In this document: piece by piece, positions 36,035 to 44,104 of the stretch
How positions within the stretch are numbered: the first letter of the stretch is position 1
How the letters are laid out: each line of letters begins with the position of its first letter
Assembly: GCF_040939125.1 (NCBI RefSeq)
Contig: NZ_CP162495.1
Span: 2,108,001 to 2,172,000 of the forward strand
DNA from: Clostridium sp. BJN0013
GTDB taxonomy: Bacteria > Bacillota > Clostridia > Clostridiales > Clostridiaceae
Reading direction: 5' to 3'
Length of the DNA: 64,000 nucleotides
The notes under the pieces: model-generated
What the model saw: only the letters and a program-made list of their open reading frames with translations
Database searches by the model: none
What the model was told of the DNA's origin: nothing
Translations under genes and position numbers: made by a program

Positions 36035-36595
36035 TTAGTATATTGATTTTTCCCACCAGCCGAATGCAACTATCACTTTATCAAGTTTTGAAGCTGATGA
36101 TTTTATAACTATGACATAGTTTCCACCTGGAGGCTCTATAAATTTTCCGTCTTCTTCACCTACTAATGTTGTATTAGGTGGCACTATTCTTTCGTATACA
36201 TTAACACCATTTTCAGGAAGCATAGTAGTGGATTTTACAAATCGGATATCTACTTTGTTTTTTGGAAGTGGTCTTAAGGCTGTATTGGTTGGAGAAACTT
36301 TATGGGATACAATTCCTTTCTCAGGAAGATTAGTATTAAGCCATATTTCAGCAGTTAAATAGTCATCGGAAAAGTTTGAAATAGTAAATACATTTGCATA
36401 TAAATTAACACCTGAATTACGAGGATTTACTAAACCAGCCCAAGCACTTAATCCATTGCCTACTCTCAAAATTTCTGTTTGACCTACAAAGTATTTTCCT
36501 TGCATTGATTTAAATAAAGAAATTGGAATACTAACTACTTGTTGTAGCTTAATATTTTTGTTGTTCACTATATAGTTACTGTTTTCTTGTAACAT
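36035..36595 (-). CDS. DUF6143-like protein
   Basis: 186 aa, soluble, no signal peptide. It reads VVSIPISLFKSMQGKYFVGQTEILRVGNGLSAWAGLVNPRNSGVNLYANVFTISNFSDDYLTAEIW, then ERIVPPNTTLVGEEDGKFIEPPGGNYVIVIKS and VAFGWWE. The beta-rich pattern matches, from memory, a family of unknown function found in spore-forming Firmicutes (DUF6143). AGGAG precedes the ATG. No operon partner. Confidence 0.6.
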   Translation of the reverse strand: MLQENSNYIVNNKNIKLQQVVSIPISLFKSMQGKYFVGQTEILRVGNGLSAWAGLVNPRNSGVNLYANVFTISNFSDDYLTAEIWLNTNLPEKGIVSHKVSPTNTALRPLPKNKVDIRFVKSTTMLPENGVNVYERIVPPNTTLVGEEDGKFIEPPGGNYVIVIKSSASKLDKVIVAFGWWEKSIY

Positions 36596-36697
36596 AAATT
36601 ACATCTCCTAAGAATTGTTTATCATATATTTTAATAGAGATTGTCTTCTGATATATAATACTCAGTAGATGTTAAAGTGTTCGTGGACTATATATAA

Positions 36698-36734
36698 GGG
36701 GTAATGGGAGCATCCGTGACACCAGGGGCAAAAT
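36698..36734 (+). repeat. dispersed intergenic repeat family A, copy 5 (head only)
   Basis: GGGGTAATGGGAGCATCCG followed by TGACACCAGGGGCAAAA; the usual hairpin tail is missing and a second copy follows 48 bases on. Confidence 0.6.
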
Positions 36735-36781
36735 ATTGTTAATTTATGGAATAAGCCCATGCTAGTATGGACTCTCTATAT

Positions 36782-36840
36782 GGGATAATACCAGCGAACA
36801 TGTCACCAGGAGCAAAACAAAAAGGCAATAAAGCCTTTTT
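36782..36840 (+). repeat. dispersed intergenic repeat family A, copy 6
   Basis: GGGATAATACCAGCGAACA, TGTCACCAGGAGCAAAAC, then the hairpin AAAAAGGC-AATAAA-GCCTTTTT. It could also end the GNAT transcript arriving on the minus strand. Confidence 0.65.
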
Positions 36841-36898
36841 ATTGAACAATATAAGAAAAAAGCGAATTAACTTCTTAAATATCATATACATCATAGTA

Positions 36899-37663
36899 TT
36901 AGAAAACAATTTTTATGTCATTATCATAAGGTGCTGTCCCATCAAAAGTATTTTTATATGAACACATCCACGTTGGAGTAAACCCACTTTTATATGCAAC
37001 AGATTGTGATGCAATATTAGATGAAGCAGTTCCATAATAAGGTACAATCCCTCGTTCCATAATCATTGTTGCAAGATTACTTACTAAACTTGTAGCAAGT
37101 CCTTTATTTCTAAATCGTAGTAATACATCAATGCCTATTTGCCACATTAAATTACTATCGACTGATGCTCCTGCCATTGCCACGATTTCATTATCATACA
37201 TTGCATATATTACAATTACATCTGGTCGAGGATGATTTATGTCGTATTGAATTGCATTTTCAAAACCTGAAATTTTATATAAATCATGTATTTCTTTTCC
37301 CTCTTTTATGTAAAAATTAAAACCATCAGGCATAGGTAACTTTTTTAGCCTATTACAATCAGGAATATAATAAAGAGAATGTCCGAATACAAATGGTGCT
37401 ACAAATATATCTTCTCTTGTTTTATTTTCTAATAATGGTTTTACCTTTGCTAAAATATCACTATCTGCTGAAACAACTATACCTTTACCCATAGTTGTAA
37501 TTTCAAGGAAAGGAGATTGCCTATCAAACATTCTTCTTCCTTTATTTAATTTTGCTTCACAAAATACTATACCGTCTTTAACAAAATCCTCTGTATTGCA
37601 ATTCATATCTATTGCTAATTGTTTTCTTACAATTTCTAATATTTTAGATTTATTTAACTCCAT
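36899..37663 (-). CDS. GNAT family N-acetyltransferase
   Basis: 254 aa from the ATG at 37663, with GGGGTGG upstream. The C-terminal half is a GNAT fold: IVAMAGASVDSNLMWQIGIDVLLRFRNKGLATSLVSNLATMIMERGIVPYYGTASSNIASQSVAYKSGFTPTW. The 'RNKGLATSLVSNLA' segment is the acetyl-CoA pyrophosphate loop. The N-terminal half (EDFVKDGIVFCEAKLNKGRRMF..PFLEITTMGKGIVVSAD) is the helper domain seen in clostridial two-domain GNATs. Acceptor unknown. Intact. Confidence 0.88.
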   Translation of the reverse strand: MELNKSKILEIVRKQLAIDMNCNTEDFVKDGIVFCEAKLNKGRRMFDRQSPFLEITTMGKGIVVSADSDILAKVKPLLENKTREDIFVAPFVFGHSLYYIPDCNRLKKLPMPDGFNFYIKEGKEIHDLYKISGFENAIQYDINHPRPDVIVIYAMYDNEIVAMAGASVDSNLMWQIGIDVLLRFRNKGLATSLVSNLATMIMERGIVPYYGTASSNIASQSVAYKSGFTPTWMCSYKNTFDGTAPYDNDIKIVF

Positions 37664-37828
37664 AATTCCCACCCCTATAATTAACTTTTTGTAAGCCTAT
37701 GTAAATAGCCTTTGTTTCGCATTTTTTACCATTGTTCAAATATCTCAGATTTACGATTAATAAACTATGTAAGAACATTATGACACATGTTATGTATAAA
37801 GATTATAACCATAATCTTGCTTTAATAA

Positions 37829-38434
37829 TTACAGTAAGTCTAATTTTGAATCTTTTTCAGTAATCATTCGCACAGGTTTGCAAGGAACGCCATACGCAAG
37901 ATAGCTAGCAGGAATATCCTCTGTTACTACACTGCCTGCTCCAATAACAGCATTATCGCCAATATGAACACCACCGATAATTACAACATTTGCTGCAATC
38001 CAAACATTATTTCCTATATGAATCTCTTCGGCATATTCAGACATTGAAATATGACCATCTGGATATTTCATAGTCGTTCTTTCCTCTGCGATCAGTGGGT
38101 GATTGGTAGCCATTAAAGATACGTTTGGACCAAACATAACATTATTACCTATATAAATTCTTGCATCATCCATAACCATAAGATTAAAATTAGCAAAGAA
38201 ATTTTCACCAATAAAAGTATGACACCCGTAATTAAACTGTATTGGGCCTTGAAAATAGTATCTATCCCCTATATTACCAATAAACTCCTTGATTATCAAT
38301 AAACGATTTTCATCATATTGATCAAGTGCATTAAATTTTTGGCAAAGAACATGTGCCTTGTGCTTAATATCTCGAAGTTCTTTTGTACGAGCATCAAATA
38401 ACCTACCTGCAAATATTTTTTCTTCTTCTTACAT
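37829..38434 (-). pseudogene. maa: maltose/galactoside O-acetyltransferase with stop at codon 2
   Basis: AGGAGGTAAATT leads to an ATG at 38434 followed at once by TAA (38431-38429). In the same frame the next 200 codons encode an intact enzyme: EEEKIFAGRLFDARTKELRDIKHKAHVLCQKFNALDQ (Mac domain), then a left-handed beta-helix with hexapeptide repeats, catalytic His in ATNHPL, and IGNNVWIAANVVIIGGVHIGDNAVIGAGSVVTEDIPASYLAYGVPCKPVR. The best downstream start (TTG 38299) would drop the Mac domain. Either it is newly inactivated or it is made from an internal start. Confidence 0.8.
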
Positions 38435-38599
38435 AATTTACCTCCTAAAAACGATAGATTTAATTCGCAGAATACAAATGATTCTTACATCGTATTCTAT
38501 AGTTACCTTAACATTTTCATTCTCCCTATGTATTGTTTAAAAATTGCACGTTATAAATGTTTTGTCCAGCTTTTATAAAAGGATGTTATTGAATCCCAC

Positions 38600-40577
38600 A
38601 TTCCGCATGTAAAAATTAGCAAATGATTAATTACATTTAGTACTCCACTAAGATATTAGAATATGTTATTATATTGTTCAAATATAGTACACGGAGGAAA
38701 AAATGAATATAAAAAATATAAAACCTGTTATAGATGGAGCTATACCATTAATTTTAAAATACTGCAGAAAGCTTAAGATTGCAGAATATATTAATGATAA
38801 GATAAATTTTGATAAAGAAAGACGACTAGTATCACCTGGAACTGCTATTGAAGCCATTATTGCTAATGTTTTAGTAGACAGACATCCTTTATCAAGATTA
38901 GATGAGTTTTATGAGAATACTGATGTTGAAAAGTTTTTTGGCAGTGGTATAAATTATAGACACCTAAATGATGATGCGCTTGGTAGGGCACTAGATGATT
39001 TCTATGAGATAAATCCTAAAGAATCTTTCTCAAACATAGCTCTCGAAGGAATTAAAACTTTTAACGTGGAAGTTAAAAGTTTTCATGCTGATACCACAAG
39101 CAAAAATGTCTATGGACAATACACTTCTCCATCATCAGATGATAATTGCATTAAAATAACCCATGGTCATAGCAAAGACAAAAGGCCTGATCTGAAACAA
39201 ATTATGTTTGGAATTGCCTGCACTAATGACAAAACTATTGTTACTGGAGAAGTTTTGGATGGTAACACTAGTGATAAAACATGGAATACAGACTTCATAA
39301 AGAAAATAAGAACTACTGCCGATAGACTTGATGTTAATAATATGATATATGTTGCTGACAGTGCTGCACTTACAAAAGACAATCTTGATGCAGCTTTTGA
39401 GCATAATATAAGTCTTATTTCCTTACTGCCATCTACTTTTAATATTGAAAAAGAACTTAAGAGTAAGGCTTATGAAAATACAGAAAAGTGGACTGATGTA
39501 GGTAAAATCAGCAATAGAAAAGATTCTGCAAAGTACAAAATCCAAAGCTTTATTGATGAAATTAATGACCAGAAGTATAGGTTTATTGTATGTCATTCAA
39601 GTGCGTTAGATAATCGTAAAATTAATTCTTTAAAGAAAAAAAGAGATAAAGAAGAAATGAATATTAAAAAGATTATAAAGGACTTTGAGAAGAATGAGTA
39701 TTATTATGAACAGGATGCAGTAAGCGAACTTAAACGATTTATTGGTGAGAATGAATTTAATTTTTATACTATAGATGGCACAGTCTACTCCAAGGATAAA
39801 AAAAAGAAAACAGAAAAAAGAGGGAAATTAAAGGCGGGAGAGAAAGTTCAAATGGAGACTAAATTTAAATTGTCTCTACAATACGATATAAACTATGATG
39901 CATTTGAAAGAGGTAAAAATGAAGCAGGAATGTTTGTACTTCTAACCAACATATTAGATACCCAGGCTATGTCTGATGAAGATATATTAAAGGAATACAA
40001 GGAACAAGTTTGCGTAGAAACAAACTTTAAGTCTCTTAAAAACTCTGACTTTATAGATGAAATTTATCTTAAAACACCTAAAAGGATAGAGTCTTTGGGA
40101 TATGTTTTTCTGTTGGCACTAATGGTTTATACTACAATTGAAAGGGAAGTAAGAAATGCTTTAAAAAAAGAGAAGGAGCCTGTTATAATACCTGGTAAAG
40201 TTAAAAGTTACACTCCCTACGGCTAAAAATATTATGGAACTCCTGAAGAATATCATTGTATCTATTATCACGTTTAAAGACGGTAGTACTATGCGTATAA
40301 TAAACAACATCAATGATAACACAAAGAGGATTTTAATTTTAGCTGGTTTTAGTGAAAAAATATATACAGAGGATTTTAGCTATTAATCTAGAAATATTAA
40401 AAGATTCCTATTTATACCACAAACTATTAATGGGTCTTTAACTTTTTGATTTTTGTGTGGTAAATATAACACATAATGCTTAATTAAAGTTGTAATGCTA
40501 TGTAATGCTAGTCTATATTTTCTTTGTAGAATGTAAGAATCTCCAATAGACATGTCGGAAAATTCTACATGCGGAAT
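38600..40577 (+). mobile_element. IS1634-family insertion sequence
   Basis: Imperfect terminal inverted repeats: left CACATTCCGCATGTAAAAATT (core ATTCCGCATGTA, 38600-38611), right core TACATGCGGAAT (40566-40577). They enclose one transposase gene. Total about 1.98 kb, right for IS1634-type elements. The exact outer ends and target duplication were not resolved. Confidence 0.75.
38703..40386 (+). pseudogene. IS1634-family transposase, frameshifted near its C-terminus
   Basis: GGAGGAAAAA precedes the ATG at 38703. The N-terminal DUF4277 domain (IKPVIDGAIPLILKYCRKLKIAEYIND) is followed by a DDE core (FHADTTSKNVYGQY.., IYVADSAALTK..) and a C-terminal KEQVCVETNFKSLKNSDF with the catalytic Glu. 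The frame stops at 40224-40226 after KSYTPYG. With the T inserted at about 40219 removed it would run KSYTPTAKNIMELLKNI..KRILILAGFSEKIYTEDFSY to 40386, the usual ending. About 55 residues are lost, so activity is doubtful. Confidence 0.85.
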
Positions 40578-40760
40578 ATAGGTTGAATGATAAAATATAG
40601 TACTATACCTGTGTACAACTATATGTATTAAGATATATAATTTTCACTAACAGATGACTACAAAAATTTTTCTTAATGACCTTACCAGCTATTTAAGAGT
40701 TTTTTCAAGATTAGCTATGTGTTATTGTAAATTATATAGTACCTAAAAAATAAAATAAAG

Positions 40761-40798
40761 AGTAAAGAGCTGTTTAAAATTTAGACAAGCTCTTTACT
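40761..40798 (-). terminator. terminator of the VanZ-like gene
   Basis: AGTAAAGAGCT / AGCTCTTTACT (11 bp) with a 16-base loop, about 65 bases beyond the stop; the minus strand continues CTTTATTTTATTTTTT. Confidence 0.65.
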
Positions 40799-40861
40799 GT
40801 ATTGAAGGAATAAACATTTTGGTCAAAGACGTAGATTAAAATATGAGTTTATTTGAAAAAG

Positions 40862-41389
40862 TCACTTAAGTACCTTTTCTGATTTATTTTTATTTATAAT
40901 TTTTTCAAACTTTATGAGCCTACAACCTATCATGAATCCTATTATGTTAAATATTATATCATCTATATCAAAAATATCTACTTTTAAAATATATTGAATT
41001 ATTTCTATACAAAGAGAAATAATAAATGCGCTTACCAAAGAAAATGTAAAAGTTTTTTTTCTAAATAAATACCCTAATGGAACAAATATAAATATATTCA
41101 TAATCACGGTGAATATAAATAAAGGATCTGCAGATATATTTTTGATAATATCAAGAGGATTAAGATTTATTCCTGTCATTCCAACCATTCTTATAAAGAA
41201 AATAAACATTAGAATACAAAAATAACATCTCCAAAGTATATATGCACATGGTTTACTAATCTTTTTATGTATAAGAAGATTAATAAGAGCAAATATAAAT
41301 ATTCCTTGACATATTATAGCTATTATATGTATCCAAGTATGTGAGTAAATTCCAGGAAAAAAATTCATTATTAAATCTGCTGTCAACAT
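40862..41389 (-). CDS. VanZ-like family membrane protein
   Basis: 175 aa with four or five membrane helices. The C-terminal part has the VanZ pattern: FTVIMNIFIFVPLGYLFRKKTFTFSLVSAFIISLCIEIIQYILKVDIFDIDDIIFNIIGFMIGCRL (the E..Q and D.dDi..N..G motif). VanZ proteins lower teicoplanin sensitivity in some settings, but most homologues are unlinked to resistance. The start is uncertain: the ATG at 41389 touches the only AGG, and the upstream helix continues in frame. It is divergent, 32 bases apart, from a broken secreted-protein gene. Confidence 0.78.
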   Translation of the reverse strand: MLTADLIMNFFPGIYSHTWIHIIAIICQGIFIFALINLLIHKKISKPCAYILWRCYFCILMFIFFIRMVGMTGINLNPLDIIKNISADPLFIFTVIMNIFIFVPLGYLFRKKTFTFSLVSAFIISLCIEIIQYILKVDIFDIDDIIFNIIGFMIGCRLIKFEKIINKNKSEKVLK

Positions 41390-41421
41390 CCTGTGTAAAG
41401 AAAAACCTATTATTAAAGAAA

Positions 41422-41814
41422 ATGTAAAAAACTAATATTTTTATATCAACAGTATGCTTAATTTTTATATTAGGTACTATAGTATTCGCTGCTAGTCTTA
41501 TCACTTATAATGGTACAGGCATATGGAACAAGTATTCAGTAGGTACTTTTAGTCTTAATTCTGCTAGTAAAATCTATGTGGATCATACAACATCTTATTG
41601 TGGTATTCCAAATGGAAAGTTTCACATAGATGTAGTTAAACAAAATTCTGTAGGACAATATACTAATACTATAGCTGGACAAACAGTTTCAGGTACAGAC
41701 TCATGGACCCTTACGTATTCAAATGTTCCTACTGGTGTTTTTAAATTACATTTTTATAGAGATGATGTTTATACCTCTGGAACTTGGGACATAAGCGGTA
41801 CAGTACGTAAGTAA
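41422..41814 (+). pseudogene. small secreted protein with stop at codon 2
   Basis: ATG at 41422 is followed by TAA, then in frame KTNIFISTVCLIFILGTIVFAASLITYNGTGIWNKYSVGTFSLNSASKIYVDH.. to TAA 41812-41814. This is a complete signal peptide and a ~100-residue beta-rich domain ending SGTWDISGTVRK. The original second codon was probably AAA. A GTG at 41578 could start only a signal-less fragment. The protein family is not recognised. The 41815-42429 gap that follows is AT-rich and holds no gene I can support. Confidence 0.5.
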
Positions 41815-42391
41815 TAATTGTCGATAATTTATAAACTAATATGATAAAATTTACAAATTAACTCCATGAAATTAAAACATATAACATTTTTTTAATCAAG
41901 CTAGAATCAACTTTGTACTTAAGTTTACTTGGCCTTCATTTTTTTTACTGATACTATAGTTATACCCTAGATAATTTTTTCTCCATTAAGTAACTGATAT
42001 TTAGTTAATATTACTTAGCATATTTTATCATAGATTTCAGTAAAATCAAATGATACTTTATTGAAGTTACTTTAATAATAGATTTAAAACGTTTTGTAAT
42101 TAAACGAATAAAATAGTTACTTTAGAAAAATACAGTAATAACAAGTATATTTTAGGATTAATAGAACCTAATATCAGTAGCCATATAATATACTAAAAAA
42201 TAAATTCCATAATTTTGAAAATTTATTAAATATCTTATTATATTTAGACATTATAGATTATTAGTATTAAGTAACATTCAAATTAAGCTTTTCATATAAA
42301 ATAGATAAAATCACTGATAACTAAAGAAAGCGAATGTTACAAAAGTGTGTTGTGTAACATTGAAAATACTCAGAACGACTATTAATAATTT

Positions 42392-42428
42392 ACTTTGCCC
42401 CTGGTTACAGAGCTGCTGGTATTAAGCC
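42392..42428 (-). repeat. dispersed intergenic repeat family A, copy 7
   Basis: On the minus strand: GGCTTAATACCAGCAGC, then TCTGTAACCAGGGGCAAAGT. It begins one base after the stop codon of the next minus-strand gene remnant; no strong hairpin follows. Confidence 0.6.
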
Positions 42429-42429
42429 A

Positions 42430-43010
42430 TTAACTTGCTCCTCGTCTAATTAACGCTGATGTTCGTAATCCATATGCTAGAAGGGATTCTTTCATATCTA
42501 TATGAGGCATAGATACATTATAATAAAATTCTGAACCCAAAGGATACTTATCAATTTGAGAATATTTTAAAACTCTACTTGTATTAAAACCTTCTTCAAC
42601 AGCATTTTCATCAATTGTATAATCTATAAAAACTGTTTCGACATATGTATTTGTTTCCGTTTTGCTTTCATTATCCTTAGTTATTTTTAGTAATTGCACA
42701 GTTGAATAAGTTTTTTTTGTAACTGAATCAGGAACAGTATCATCTTCAGTTATACCTATAGATTTAATGTCTGAGGAATTAGGTACTAAAGATTTTAATG
42801 ATTTGTCAAGTTTTAAATCATTATCATTAATATTATTTTTAGCTCTTTGAAAAAACTCATCTAGACTTTTTATTTCATTTTTTTGATATACGGTAACTGA
42901 ACTTGAATTATCTTTAGAAGATAAAATTTGAGTTTGTACAATTGTTGTAGAAAAACTTAGTATTAAAATTGTAGATAATTATACAAAAGCCAATAACAAA
43001 TGTATATTTT
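42430..43010 (-). pseudogene. secreted protein of unknown family with stop in the signal peptide
   Basis: One minus-strand frame reads NIHLLLAFV, TAA (42980-42978), LSTILILSFSTTIVQTQILSSKDNSSSVTVYQKNEIKSLDEFFQRAKNN.., continuing without a break to AYGLRTSALIRRGAS at 42430. It looks like a ~190-residue exported protein whose signal peptide gained a stop and whose start codon is no longer visible. A GTG at 42699 could start only the last 89 residues. No family recognised. Confidence 0.5.
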
Positions 43011-43078
43011 ATAACTTATAAATGCAAAATAGACAGCTAAATCAATAAGATAGGCTGCCTATTTCACTTAAAAGTGAA

Positions 43079-43462
43079 TTATAAAAGTAAATATCTAAAT
43101 ATGTGCAGTGAAATGCTTCCAATTAGTATGATAGTTAAAAATATGTGCGTATATAGCCAAAATGTTTTATGCCTTACATATATTTTTTTAAAATACTTCA
43201 TAAGTATTCCAATTAATGTTACCAAAATCATTAATAGAAGGCTAATGTATCCGGTGGAAAACCTAATGTGGGTTAAGTTGTTTCCAGCATGGATAAAAGC
43301 TAAAATTGTTGCTATTATAGAAAAAATACAATGGAAATTTAATAAATTTTTAGCAGGTAAATTTATTTTGGGGCAAATACTTTTGAACCTTTTAAATAGA
43401 CTATAGCTGCAGCCTAGGATAAAAAATACACATATCCACCAACCCAATAATTGATTATTCAC
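43079..43462 (-). CDS. small heme-type membrane protein (DUF4405/cytochrome b561-like)
   Basis: 127 aa from a GTG at 43462 that overlaps the FMN-binding gene's end by 8 bases. It has four membrane helices with spaced histidines: LLNFHCIFSIIATILAFIHAG, LLLMILVTLIGILMKYF, RHKTFWLYTHIFLTIILIGSISLHIF. This matches small ferric-reductase or cytochrome b-like domains that hold heme between helices. Co-translated with an FMN-binding protein, it probably forms a membrane electron-transfer pair. Confidence 0.65.
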   Translation of the reverse strand: MNNQLLGWWICVFFILGCSYSLFKRFKSICPKINLPAKNLLNFHCIFSIIATILAFIHAGNNLTHIRFSTGYISLLLMILVTLIGILMKYFKKIYVRHKTFWLYTHIFLTIILIGSISLHIFRYLLL

Positions 43463-43856
43463 CAGACTCTAATGCATTTTCAATGGCTTTTAAAATTACT
43501 TTACTGCTATTTGTTGCCCCTGAAATAGTATCTACCTGAAGACTTTGAGCTTTTAGCACCTTTTCTGGAATAACTTCTGCTGGCTTTCCTCTGTTATTTT
43601 TATGACTTAGCAGGGTTATATCTGCAATCTCATTATTCTTAACTGTAACTGCAACTTTCGCACCCACATACCCCACATCACAGGAACCTGTATATTTACC
43701 ATCTGAAACCTTTGATAAATCCACATTACTAATTTTTAATTCTCTAATTGCTTTCTTATACTTCTGCACAGAAATTAAATATTTTCCCCCAATAATGCCC
43801 ACAACTAGAATCACAATACAAACTGCACTAAATACTATCTTTTTTACATTTGACAT
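43455..43856 (-). CDS. FMN-binding domain protein
   Basis: 133 aa. One N-terminal membrane anchor (IVFSAVCIVILVVGIIGGKYL) is followed by an FMN_bind domain: DGKYTGSCDVGYVGAKVAVTVKNNEIADITLLSHKNNRGKPAEVIPEKVLKAQSLQVDTISGATNSSKVILKAIENAL. SGATNSS is the covalent flavin attachment motif ([S/D]GAT[S/T]), as in RnfG/NqrC. It would carry FMN outside the membrane and exchange electrons with the heme protein encoded next. Confidence 0.88.
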   Translation of the reverse strand: MSNVKKIVFSAVCIVILVVGIIGGKYLISVQKYKKAIRELKISNVDLSKVSDGKYTGSCDVGYVGAKVAVTVKNNEIADITLLSHKNNRGKPAEVIPEKVLKAQSLQVDTISGATNSSKVILKAIENALESGE

Positions 43857-43910
43857 GCCTAATCCCCCTTCGCATAATTTTTTACTATTTTTTTTATCCG
43901 AACACTACCA

Positions 43911-44095
43911 TTGCTAATACTCCCATCTTCTTCAAAGTGGGAGATAAGCAATGCTATGCGCCTGGATAAGTTCTTCCTCTAAAGGATAACGTATTCTAAG
44001 TGCTAAAGACACTAAGAATACTGTTAATAAGGTTCAGATGGAGATAAGCAGTTCTCTAAAGCAAACTCCAGCTGAGCCTAAGAATCACTTGATAG
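43911..44095. repeat. dispersed structured repeat family B, copy 3 (longest)
   Basis: Three stems in a row. ATTGCT-AATA-CTCCCA / TGGGAG-AT-AAGCAAT encloses TCTTCTTCAAAG; GTATTCTAAGTG / CACTAAGAATAC has one mismatch; GGTTCAGATGGAG / CTCCAGCTGAGCC is imperfect. It ends AATCACTTGATA like copy 1. It lies directly after the PKS stop and may close the biosynthetic operon. Confidence 0.65.
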
Positions 44096-44104
44096 TTATA
44101 TTTT

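Noticed and set aside
36782-36840. TPP riboswitch, because GGATAATACCAGCGAA resembles the 3' end of the THI element
   Set aside because: The CTGAGA and ACCC..GAACCTGATC parts are missing, the copies are not upstream of thiamin genes, and the string belongs to repeat family A.
14321-43010. Genome-wide stop-codon recoding of TAA
   Set aside because: In-frame TAA occurs only in otherwise decaying genes; all intact genes end normally at TAA or TGA, and the long megasynthases contain no internal stops.
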